From positions 1-64,000 of the forward strand of contig JAPOST010000034.1 of the NCBI GenBank assembly GCA_026709535.1: a stretch of DNA of 64,000 nucleotides, written 5' to 3'. The first letter of the stretch is position 1. Each line of letters opens with the position of its first letter. Positions 26,844 to 37,933 of this stretch are shown one piece after another. Under the pieces are notes generated by a model. It was not told where the DNA came from. It did no database searches and saw only the letters and a list, made by a program, of their open reading frames with translations. Made by a program: the position numbers and the translations under genes. Source of the DNA: Rhodospirillaceae bacterium. Lineage in GTDB: Bacteria > Pseudomonadota > Alphaproteobacteria > Bin65.

Positions 26844-27023
26844 TCAAGGCCAATCCTTCCACCTGATATTGACATCGCACAAAACAGCTTCCGCCAGACC
26901 CTTCGCTTGCGGCATCGTTCCATCTTCCTCGCGAACCTCAATCACTTTGTCCAGTTTCGCGGTGCTCGGTTGATGTGACGAACGGACAGGGATGATATCA
27001 GTCTTCTCGATTTTGTCGATCAC
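26844..27023 (-). CDS. Small hypothetical protein, 59 residues
   Basis: A minus-strand frame begins with GTG at 27023 after AAAAGG (seven bases upstream) and runs 59 codons to a TGA at 26844-26846. The product starts MIDKIEKTDIIPVRSS and contains KLDKVIEVREEDGTM and a WKDWP end. It is acidic-basic balanced and reads like a real protein. It begins 27 bases after the stop of the HNH-type frame and could have been part of the same mobile unit. I do not recognise a family. Confidence 0.4.
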   Translation of the reverse strand: MIDKIEKTDIIPVRSSHQPSTAKLDKVIEVREEDGTMPQAKGLAEAVLCDVNIRWKDWP

Positions 27024-27049
27024 CGCGCAACCTTTTACTCAGCCTTGGT

Positions 27050-27424
27050 TCACAGTCCCTTGCTGAGGTTATGGCCGGAGCAAAGCAGTTGCAAATTATT
27101 GGGATGACTTATCCCCTCTTCTGATTTGGTTAATATATGATCAACGTTTATGATGCGGAATGCAAAATGTGTGTCACAGTCGACGCAGAAACCGTCTTGT
27201 TCTCTGTAGAGACGATATTGGTGCGTTTGATAGTCTGAAAGGTCGCTTAAAGTTTGTTCCTGTGGTCTCGTGAGGCCTCGCGCTGTGGTTTTCTGCCGGA
27301 CGTTTGGACACTGACCGCGGTGGCGGAGGAGAAGTTCCTGTTCTTCAGCAACGAAACGCTTGAAGACACCCGTTGACGTTTCCAGCCATGGCGCGGCGCC
27401 GTGTTCGGTGCAGCCATGCGTGAA
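27050..27424 (-). pseudogene. 5'-truncated HNH endonuclease-type gene
   Basis: A minus-strand frame of 124 codons without a usable start ends at 27050. Its C-terminal part is a clear HNH nuclease domain: EQDGFCVDCDTHF (zinc CxxC), INVDHILTKSEEG (catalytic D-H), NNLQLLCSGHNLSKG (Asn, Cys and the last His). Before it come PWLETSTGVFKRFVAEEQE and TARGLTRPQEQTLSDLSDYQ, helical segments that are probably the linker of a larger protein. Domains of this kind are often fused behind DNA-methyltransferase domains, but that part is missing here. The frame stops right after the KG of the domain, where relatives usually continue. It lies downstream of the integrase remnant on the same strand, and its upstream limit is a TAA at the 27425 border. 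Confidence 0.65.
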
Positions 27425-27467
27425 TTAACCGGGAGCCTTTAACGTGATCCCAACTCCTCGGACGGCA

Positions 27468-28099
27468 TCATGGCCTGGCGATGCGCTCGGAAGCGGCCTG
27501 CAGGAGATCCTCGGCGAGATGGGCGTACCGTGCGGTCGTCTGGGTATGGGTATGGCCGAAGTTTTTCCCAGCATGGACAGGCTCTCGCCCCCGGAGGCGA
27601 ATGTATGGCGCAAGTCGTGGATGCGCATCTCGTCGAGCCCGGCAGCCTTGCCCACCCGCTGCCAGGGTTTTTGCAGGGCCACTAAGTCGTCGCGCGCCAG
27701 CGGAGTAACCGTGATCGTGCCCAGCGCCAGCAGAATGTGCCAGTTGACCGTATACCTGAGCACGCGGCCTGCAGTGTTGAGGGACGTCTTCGTCCAGGAA
27801 CCGCTCGGCCAGTTGCGCTACCGTGGGCGACAGCCGCTCGTCTTCCTTTTTCCTGTTCAGGTTCCTGCCGTCGGCGATCACCTCGCGGCTCGGGCATTGG
27901 CCTTCTCGAAGGGCAATGCCTCGCAACATCCGATCTGGACGCGGATGGTCCAGCCGCGCCGGAAGATCTGGGCAACCTGGTGCTTGTCGCCGTTCGGGCA
28001 GAACCGGATACCCAAGCCCTAGAGTCGGCTGTTCCGGACGAAACACGCGTTCTGGCGGGCTGGCAGCGCGTCGATCATGCGCTTGGTCAGGTCGGGCAT
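27468..28099 (-). pseudogene. Decayed tyrosine-recombinase integrase
   Basis: The gene starts at the ATG at 28099 with AAGGA eight bases upstream and MPDLTKRMIDALPARQ, the typical first helix of a phage/island integrase with an arm-type DNA-binding domain. After a stop, another frame gives LGIRFCPNGDKHQVAQIFRR. A third (about 27763-27590) gives the catalytic part AAGLDEMRIHDLRHTFASG. A last frame gives HTHTQTTARYAHLAEDLLQA with the nucleophile tyrosine, ending at 27468. So the arm and catalytic motifs survive in several frames with stops, and about 600 bases are left instead of about 1.2 kb. It is not functional. It lies 250 bases from the 3' end of tRNA-Lys, the usual attachment site for such integrases. 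Confidence 0.8.
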
Positions 28100-28345
28100 C
28101 AGCGGTCCTTGGAATGTAATCGGAATTCTTCTCCCTGTATCTGGAGGGCAAGTCAGTTGCCGTTTGAGGACAAAAGCAGAAGAAAGTAATATAACCCGTT
28201 ATTTTATCATGGTTTTACGGCTTTGCGAGTACATGCGTCCCCGTTGGATAAGGAAACTATCAACCACCAATAGCAGAGATGCCGATGCCACCCGGTTCCG
28301 CGCGAATGAGGTTGCCTTATCCAGGACCGGATATTGCATGAAAGA
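28100..28345. other. Spacer between integrase remnant and tRNA-Lys
   Basis: These 246 bases are rather AT-rich in the middle (28180-28250) and hold no gene. If the element used the tRNA 3' end as attachment site, the junction should be at its right end, but I found no second copy of the tRNA 3' end by eye at the other side of the element. Confidence 0.4.
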
Positions 28346-28421
<76 letters not shown>

Positions 28422-28608
28422 GTTCCTGTGCTGTTAGACAGCCGTTGCGGCGGACCAAGTGCCACTGCAATCTTGGCCGGTTGATCCAGCCTCATGGAGG
28501 CTAGCCAATCTGCCGCAATGGCGGCGTTTAGTACCAGATCGGCGAGTTTCTGTCGAGCCGTTCAAGGCTGGTACGATCCCGCTACCATCGTTTTTCAATT
28601 GGTGGCCT

Positions 28609-29745
28609 TCACTTATCGCCTAAATGCTCGTCGCTCGCACGTACGACACTCATGACCAGACCAAAACTGAACATCAGAGTCAGCATAGATGTTCCGCCGT
28701 AAGAGACCAGCGGCAGAGGGATTCCCACCACCGGCAGCAAGCCCATGACCATACCCAGATTGATAAAGAGGTAGAGAAAAAAGGTAAAGCCGATGCCTGC
28801 GGCAACTAGCCGGCCGAACTGGGACTTGGCCCGGATCGACGACACCAAGAGGTGAAACAGGATCAGGAGATAGATCGCCAGTAGCAAGAAACCCCCGATA
28901 ATGCCGAATTCCTCTGCCAGAACTGTAAAGATGAAGTCAGTATGCATCTCAGGCACGAAGTTCAGATGGACCTGGGTGCCTTGCAAGAATCCCTTTCCCA
29001 AAATCCCGCCGGAGCCCAAGGCAATCTTGGACTGGGCAATGTGAAAACCGGCAGCCAGCGGGTCGGAAGATGGATCCAGGAAAGTCAGCAGGCGCGCCTT
29101 TTGATACGCCTTCAGCCCATAATTCCAGATCAGCGGGACTGCTGCTGCCGTCGCTGCACCGAGCACAAAGAACTTCCACTTGCGCACGCCCGACAGAAAA
29201 AAGATCGCTCCGGCGATAGCAAACAGGACCACCGCCATCCCTAGATCGGGTTGCTTCAGAACGAGCGCTGTCGGGACAAGCAACAGCATGACTGGCAATA
29301 CCAGGGCTGATATCTGACGGACCCGGTCGAATTGGACGGCATGGAAATATCGCGCCAATACAACAATCAGGGTGATCTTCATGATTTCCGACGGCTGCAG
29401 CCGAAGGATTCCCAGATCAATCCAACGCTCCGCGCCGCCGCCTATGGCACCCATGAACTCCACAATGACCAGCAGAAAAACCGAGAATGCCCATAACCAA
29501 TACGCAAGATCATACCAAATCCGTGGCGAGATCATCGCTGTCATGATCATCACCAGGAAAGCCATGCCGAAACGGATCATTTGGACATCGGCCCAAGGCG
29601 AGAAGTTGCCGCCAGCCGCGGAATACAGCAGGATGAAGCCAGTTCCAGCCGCTAGACAGGCAAACAATGCCAGCCACCAGTTGACGAAGCCCAGGTAGTT
29701 TGAAACCGCAAGTTGCTCAGGAGGCGAGCTGATCCCCTGTATCAC
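28609..29745 (-). CDS. rodA: Rod-shape-determining glycosyltransferase RodA
   Basis: This 378-residue SEDS-family integral membrane protein polymerises glycan strands of peptidoglycan for cell elongation together with PBP2. It has about ten membrane helices; conserved parts are GGAERWIDLGILRLQPSEIMKI (the SEDS signature with its Pro-Ser-Glu) and GTQVHLNFVPEMHTDFIFTVLAEEFG, with the catalytic-region Asp, plus GIPLPLVSYGGTSMLTLM near the C-terminus. The start overlaps the end of mrdA by four bases, so translation is coupled. It is the last gene of mreB-mreC-mreD-mrdA-rodA. Confidence 0.96.
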   Translation of the reverse strand: MIQGISSPPEQLAVSNYLGFVNWWLALFACLAAGTGFILLYSAAGGNFSPWADVQMIRFGMAFLVMIMTAMISPRIWYDLAYWLWAFSVFLLVIVEFMGAIGGGAERWIDLGILRLQPSEIMKITLIVVLARYFHAVQFDRVRQISALVLPVMLLLVPTALVLKQPDLGMAVVLFAIAGAIFFLSGVRKWKFFVLGAATAAAVPLIWNYGLKAYQKARLLTFLDPSSDPLAAGFHIAQSKIALGSGGILGKGFLQGTQVHLNFVPEMHTDFIFTVLAEEFGIIGGFLLLAIYLLILFHLLVSSIRAKSQFGRLVAAGIGFTFFLYLFINLGMVMGLLPVVGIPLPLVSYGGTSMLTLMFSFGLVMSVVRASDEHLGDK

Positions 29746-31664
29746 GGCCGATGTCCAAGCAAGGATGCGTGGGGCGGGATGTCGTCCAGACTGACCCGAT
29801 CAGAACGGATACCGTAGCGCTTTTGGGCCTCAAGCAGAATTTCTTTGGCCAACGGCGCGGCCACTTTCGAACCGCTGCCGCCATGTTCAACAATTACCGC
29901 ACAGGCAAACCGCGGATCGTCCTTTGGCGCGTAAGCCACGAACAAGGCATGGTCGCGCCGGTGCCAGGGCAACCGATCGTTGCTTATGACGCCGCGAGCG
30001 CGCTCTGCCGCCGTGATGCGCCGTACCTGTGAGGTACCGGTTTTTCCCGCCATCTCGAAGCCTTTGTCGGTGATTCGCGTCCAGAAGGCAGTTCCCGCTC
30101 TTTCGTTGGTTGCAGCGGACATCGCATCCTTTATCGTATCCAGATGGGCGATTTGGAAGCCCAGCGAGCGAAACTCGCTCGACGCAAGCTGATGGGCGGT
30201 CTGATAACCGGATGGCTGGTTCGTGATGAGACGTGGAGTGACAGCATAGCCTCCGTTGGCAAGACGTGCCGTCATCACCGCCAGTTGCAAGGGCGTGGCC
30301 AAAACGAAACCTTGGCCAATCCCCGCAATTGCAGTTTCGCCACGCTGCCATATCTGGTCCGGTTTATCTCGGAAACTGGCGTGTTTCCAAGCTTTGGTGG
30401 GCATCAAGCCGCGTTTTTCTGCCGGCAGGCCAATACCCGTTGAAACGCCGATCCCGAGCCTGTTGGCGGTCTCGGCGATCTGATCGATCCCGATTTCAAG
30501 GGCCAACTTGTAGAAGTAGACGTCACAGGAAGATCTCAACGCTTCGCGCATCGCAACAGGCCCGTGGCCGCGCCGGTTCCAGCAGTGGAAATTCGCCTTG
30601 CCCATCTGGAAAACGCCGTTGCATGTGAACTTGGTTGTACTTTTGACGGACTTGGTGTCCAAGCCGGCAAGTGCCACAACCATCTTGAACGTTGATCCGG
30701 GTGCGTATTGGCCGGCGATTGCCCTGTTGTGGAATGGCCCCAGTTTGCTGCTCCGCAAGGCACGCCAAGTTTTGCCCGACAGGCGGCGAATCAACAGGTT
30801 GGGGTCGTAGCCGGGCGTTGAAGCCATCACTAGAACGTCACCCGTATGGATATCCATCACGACGATGGATGCCGCCAGGTGAGGCTGGAGAAGCGATAGA
30901 GCCTTGCGCTGCAAGGTCGTATCAATGGTCGTGTAAAGGTCCTCACCCGGTTTGCCCTCGTTTCGGCCAATTTCTCGCTGGACGCGACCCGACGCGTTGA
31001 TCTCCACCCGCTGCACGCCGCGGCGTCCGCGCAACTTCATGTCATATTTGCTTTCGATGCCCGATTTGCCGATTCGGAACTCTGGAAGGCGCAGCAACGG
31101 GTCTGGATCGCGCGCCTGTTGGTGTTTATCAGCCGGGCCAACATAGCCAACCAGGTGCGAGACCAGTTCACCGAACGGATATCTTCGGACCAAGATCTTT
31201 TCGGTCTGGATACCTGGCAAGTCCGGCGCGTTGACTTCGATTTGGGCAACTTCATCCCAAGTCAGACCAGAAGCGATCGTGATAGGCAGAAAGCGCCGTT
31301 TTTGTTTTGCGTCACGAAGAACCTGCTCCCATGCTTCCGGATCCAGTTCGATGATCCCGGCCAGCCTGCCAAGGACCCGCTCGACGTCGCCAAGCTTTTC
31401 CGCCACCATGAAGACTCTGTAATATTCCTCATTCACCGCGAGCGGTCGGCCATGCCGGTCGAATACCTCGCCGCGAGGCGGCACAAGCAACCGTGTGTTG
31501 ATACGGTTTTCTTCGGCAAGGGTGGAGTACTTCGTCGAATCGCTGACTTGGAGCTGATATATGCGTGCCACCAGACCGCTGAGCGCCAGGCCCTGCACGC
31601 CCATCAGCAGCATTAGTCGGCGCGTGAATGTGCGGCTTTGCTCAAGATGTTCCGGCATCGGCAT
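29742..31664 (-). CDS. mrdA: Penicillin-binding protein 2 (peptidoglycan transpeptidase)
   Basis: This 640-residue class B penicillin-binding protein cross-links peptidoglycan during elongation. It has one N-terminal membrane anchor (LMLLMGVQGLALSGLVARIY), a dimerisation domain with PPRGEVFDRHGRPLAVN, and the transpeptidase domain. Motif 1 is YAPGSTFKM (nucleophile Ser), motif 2 is SSCD (the S-x-D form usual for PBP2), motif 3 is GKTGTSQV. The length is typical. It starts three bases after the mreD stop and ends overlapping rodA. Confidence 0.96.
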   Translation of the reverse strand: MPMPEHLEQSRTFTRRLMLLMGVQGLALSGLVARIYQLQVSDSTKYSTLAEENRINTRLLVPPRGEVFDRHGRPLAVNEEYYRVFMVAEKLGDVERVLGRLAGIIELDPEAWEQVLRDAKQKRRFLPITIASGLTWDEVAQIEVNAPDLPGIQTEKILVRRYPFGELVSHLVGYVGPADKHQQARDPDPLLRLPEFRIGKSGIESKYDMKLRGRRGVQRVEINASGRVQREIGRNEGKPGEDLYTTIDTTLQRKALSLLQPHLAASIVVMDIHTGDVLVMASTPGYDPNLLIRRLSGKTWRALRSSKLGPFHNRAIAGQYAPGSTFKMVVALAGLDTKSVKSTTKFTCNGVFQMGKANFHCWNRRGHGPVAMREALRSSCDVYFYKLALEIGIDQIAETANRLGIGVSTGIGLPAEKRGLMPTKAWKHASFRDKPDQIWQRGETAIAGIGQGFVLATPLQLAVMTARLANGGYAVTPRLITNQPSGYQTAHQLASSEFRSLGFQIAHLDTIKDAMSAATNERAGTAFWTRITDKGFEMAGKTGTSQVRRITAAERARGVISNDRLPWHRRDHALFVAYAPKDDPRFACAVIVEHGGSGSKVAAPLAKEILLEAQKRYGIRSDRVSLDDIPPHASLLGHRP

Positions 31665-31667
31665 GGC

Positions 31668-32183
31668 TCAGATATCCCGGATGCCGACGCGTCGGATGGT
31701 CAGCAGGATGGCTGTTCCGACCGGGAGCAGCAGCATCGTTAGAAGGTAGCGAAGGAGCGCCGCGGTCGGATCAAGCAGGTCTCCTATCAAGATCGACATC
31801 GCCAGCCATTCGATCGCCATGCACAGCAGAACGACTCGGCAAAAGGTCGACAAGAACCGCTTCCAAGACCTTTCCAACACCAGCCCCCGCCAGTTTTGGG
31901 CAAAGATGGCAGCGGTCAGAAGCACCAAGGCCGTGACGCCCAGCGGCAAGCCTCGGATCATATCTTCGAAAACCCCGATCAGAAAGACAGCCAGCAGCGG
32001 CATCAAATCGGGTCGCCAAATCGACCAGCAATATACGGCAATCAGCGTGAAGGCTGGTGCGATGTGACTGTAATCCGGTGCTGGCACCGCAATCAAGCCT
32101 ACCAGGGATGCCACCATCGCCGTCATCAATGGGAATATGCGCGACGCGGCGCTAAGGACTGTGCGCCGGACAAGCTCGTTCAT
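31668..32183 (-). CDS. mreD: Rod-shape-determining membrane protein MreD
   Basis: This 171-residue protein has five predicted membrane helices, the standard MreD size and layout. Recognisable parts are YCWSIWRPDLMPLLAVFLIG, then FEDMIRGLPLGVTAL, which is the conserved core (D-x2-x-G-x-PLG). MreD works with MreC and the PBP2-RodA pair in the elongation machine. It overlaps mreC by four bases. Confidence 0.93.
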   Translation of the reverse strand: MNELVRRTVLSAASRIFPLMTAMVASLVGLIAVPAPDYSHIAPAFTLIAVYCWSIWRPDLMPLLAVFLIGVFEDMIRGLPLGVTALVLLTAAIFAQNWRGLVLERSWKRFLSTFCRVVLLCMAIEWLAMSILIGDLLDPTAALLRYLLTMLLLPVGTAILLTIRRVGIRDI

Positions 32184-33136
32184 TGCCGTTCCGCTTGATT
32201 ACGGCCTTCGCGAGTGCGAACCTCGACCGGATTGTTCTCGACCAGCCCCGGCGCAGGAAAGTCGATGATCCGCACGAAGTTGAGGCGATTCCAGTCAACC
32301 AGTGGCCGGACCAAGATACTGTCACGGCTTGAACTGTCGACGCGGCCGACGGGAATCCCTGGCGGCAGCAGTCCGCCATGCCCCGAGGTGATGATCAGTG
32401 AGCCGACGGATACGTTGATGTCCGATGATACATAGCCCAGCCGCATCTGGCGGCGATTGGTGCCGGACAGCAGTGCGCGATGACCTGACGCCGCAAATTG
32501 GACGGGGATACGGGAATTAAGGTCGGTCACCAAGAGGACCCGTGACGCATGATGGCCAGTTTCGACAATTCGACCGACGAGACCATCGATATTGATCACG
32601 GCCATCCCCCGCCGCAATCCGTTTGCAGTACCGGCACGTACGATGAGCGAGCGTATGTAAGGACCGCCGGTATCAGCAACGACTGCCGCGGTGAAATGCC
32701 GGCCTTCCAGCCGATTACCAGCATTTGCAATGGTGCGCAGGCGTTTGTTTTCTTCTTCCAGAATCAGCAACTCTTGCAGAGCAATGCGCAGTTGCTCGAC
32801 TTCCTTGATCAATTCCACATTGCGGTTTCGGATCGCGGCGTTTGACTTGAAAATACTAAACCACTCGGCGGCAGCCTGAAACGGTGTTGAAAGTGCAGCA
32901 ATCACTGGCGTAAACACATCGGCGACGCCGGAACGGATTTCGCGGGTCATTCGGGATTCGATCCGGTCAACGACAATCAGCGAACCAGCGAAAAGCACCA
33001 TCAGGGTGAGAGCGATGCGCGGCCACCATACCCGGATTTTACTGACGATGCTGCCTTGACGTACTTGCCGGCCGCGTCCCCGAGGCTGTCGTTTTCTCCT
33101 GCGTATCACGTCTTCCTGCCTACCCGCCGACGGCAA
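32180..33136 (-). CDS. mreC: Rod-shape-determining protein MreC
   Basis: This 318-residue periplasmic scaffold of the elongasome has one membrane helix (IALTLMVLFAGSLIVVDRIE) after a basic cytoplasmic N-terminus, a coiled-coil segment (NAAIRNRNVELIKEVEQLRI and on), then the beta-rich MreC domain: VVADTGGPYIRSLIVRAGTA, NGLRRGMAVINIDGLVGRIV and LIITSGHGGLLPPGIPVGRV. The start is directly next to the mreB stop. The first 30 residues are rich in Arg and may be longer than the true protein. Confidence 0.95.
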   Translation of the reverse strand: MPSAGRQEDVIRRRKRQPRGRGRQVRQGSIVSKIRVWWPRIALTLMVLFAGSLIVVDRIESRMTREIRSGVADVFTPVIAALSTPFQAAAEWFSIFKSNAAIRNRNVELIKEVEQLRIALQELLILEEENKRLRTIANAGNRLEGRHFTAAVVADTGGPYIRSLIVRAGTANGLRRGMAVINIDGLVGRIVETGHHASRVLLVTDLNSRIPVQFAASGHRALLSGTNRRQMRLGYVSSDINVSVGSLIITSGHGGLLPPGIPVGRVDSSSRDSILVRPLVDWNRLNFVRIIDFPAPGLVENNPVEVRTREGRNQAERQ

Positions 33137-34210
<1,074 letters not shown>

Positions 34211-34404
34211 TTAGGTAGTCCGTCCTCAATGCTGCAACTATTTCCGTAATGGACGGCGTCGGAGTATGTTTATCGTACCCTGCGCACAGGTTTCAACGTA
34301 CACCAGACAGACCATCGCGCCTTGACTGGGGCGCCATTATGGCATGTTCGTGGCGAGGGATCGAAGAAATTGCGATGATCTGTAAGTCTTCAAAAGATTT
34401 TTCG

Positions 34405-36459
<2,055 letters not shown>

Positions 36460-37314
36460 CTAGCGTTTATTCGACAAGGTGTCCATCGCCGCTATGTTTG
36501 CAAACAGCGATGTCAATATCGGCCCGAAGATCGGTAAGTCGATCAGGTTGTCGACGAGACGTCGAAGCCGCGCTGATCCTTCATAGATATCAAGGTCCGT
36601 TCCACCGCGCAGCCGTTCAAGCGTAAGATCCCGGGTAGGGCCGATGAACTGTCGAACCTTCCGTCGATGAACCCACGGCCATCGCAGAAAGATCGCCTCT
36701 TTCGGAAAGGTCGGATCCCGTCCTGCGGCGCGAAGCGCGAGCAGCCAAAGCGGGCGCGGAAGATAATGAAGGAACCATGTGCGGGTGTGACTATCAAACG
36801 GGCACAACCTGTGAGGCACGCGATGGAACGCCGCGCCGCCAATCCTCAGGAGCCGCACTTCCTCTGCATAGTAGGCGTCGAGGCAGTCGGGCCTTACATG
36901 CTCTAGGACTTCCTGGCTGAAGATCATGTCAAAACTTGCTTCCGAAAACGGCGTGCGCACGCCGTCGCAAACGACGAACCGCTGGCCACCGCAGTCACCC
37001 CCTTGTCCCACGATGGCATTCCAGCGCTCACAGCGTCCGCCGATATCGACGCCATAGATGTTTGTATATCCTAACGTGTGCAGATAAAGCAGCGTCAGAC
37101 CACTGCCGCATCCGTGGCCGAGGATCTTGACTGATTCCGGTTTGTGGCTGCCCTGTTGGCCGCGCAGGGCGGTAAGGATTGGCAGCAGATGTACCGGTGT
37201 CGGGCTTTTGCGAACGCATTCTTGGAAATCCCGCCAAGCTATCGCCATCGGTCGGCCACGGTCATGCGCATCGACCAGATCTCGAAAGGCCGCCTTTATA
37301 ATTGACCAACTCAT
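36460..37314 (-). CDS. Class I SAM-dependent methyltransferase
   Basis: This 284-residue methyltransferase has motif I KILGHGCGSGLTLLYL, the acidic strand YGVDIGGRCERWN, motif IV FSEASFDMIFSQEVLEH and RLLRIGGAAFHRVPHRLCP. The HRVPHRLCPFDSH segment with a tryptophan- and leucine-rich C-terminus resembles methyltransferases acting on lipids or glycans. The substrate is unknown. The ATG at 37314 overlaps the ilvH stop (ATGA), so it is translated by coupling from the ilv message. It is an unusual passenger in an ilvBH operon. Confidence 0.8.
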   Translation of the reverse strand: MSWSIIKAAFRDLVDAHDRGRPMAIAWRDFQECVRKSPTPVHLLPILTALRGQQGSHKPESVKILGHGCGSGLTLLYLHTLGYTNIYGVDIGGRCERWNAIVGQGGDCGGQRFVVCDGVRTPFSEASFDMIFSQEVLEHVRPDCLDAYYAEEVRLLRIGGAAFHRVPHRLCPFDSHTRTWFLHYLPRPLWLLALRAAGRDPTFPKEAIFLRWPWVHRRKVRQFIGPTRDLTLERLRGGTDLDIYEGSARLRRLVDNLIDLPIFGPILTSLFANIAAMDTLSNKR

Positions 37315-37856
37315 TCGGAAACACTCCATGTGCTGGCTAGCGGCTTAATCCCTTCGCTGCCCCGGCTGATGGCCACCCCACCGGTGCGGGCAACCTCCAC
37401 AAGGCCTAGCGGTCGCATCAGTTCGATGAAACGGTCGATCTTTTCGGTCTGACCGTCCAGACGGAAGATGAAGGATTCCAGGGTCGTATCGTCGACCTTG
37501 GCGCCGAAGATATCGGCGATGCGCAGGGCTTCGACCCGTTTGTCGCCGACACCGACGACTTTCACTAGGACCAGTTCGGCTTCGACATGTGGCCCTTCTT
37601 CCGTCAGGTCGTGGACCGTGTGGACCGGGACCAGACGGTCGAGCTGGTTCTTGATCTGCTCGATGACCATCGGCGTGCCGATGGTCACAAGGTTGATACG
37701 CGACAGACCAACGTCCGCATCGACCTCGGATACCGTCAGGCTTTCGATGTTGTAGCCGCGTCCGGAAAACAGTCCGATCACGCGGGCAAGGACGCCCGGC
37801 TCGTTGTCCACCAGCACAGCGATCATATGGCGTTTGATGGTCGGAGCGGCCTTCAC
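37311..37856 (-). CDS. ilvH: Acetolactate synthase small (regulatory) subunit
   Basis: This 181-residue subunit stabilises the catalytic IlvB subunit and provides valine feedback control. The N-terminal ACT domain reads IAVLVDNEPGVLARVIGLFS, then GRGYNIESLTVSEVD. The C-terminal part has RVEALRIADIFGAKVDD. The family size is 160-185. The start is a GTG at 37856; the internal ATG at 37826 (MIAVLVDNEP) matches the usual start of IlvH proteins and is an alternative. It is about 80 bases after the ilvB stop and overlaps the methyltransferase start. Confidence 0.96.
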   Translation of the reverse strand: MKAAPTIKRHMIAVLVDNEPGVLARVIGLFSGRGYNIESLTVSEVDADVGLSRINLVTIGTPMVIEQIKNQLDRLVPVHTVHDLTEEGPHVEAELVLVKVVGVGDKRVEALRIADIFGAKVDDTTLESFIFRLDGQTEKIDRFIELMRPLGLVEVARTGGVAISRGSEGIKPLASTWSVSE

Positions 37857-37933
37857 CAGGTCATGCTTTCGCTGGGGTCAGCACCGCTTCAGATCCGCGG
37901 TCAGATTGAAATCGACAGGACAACCAATTCAAG

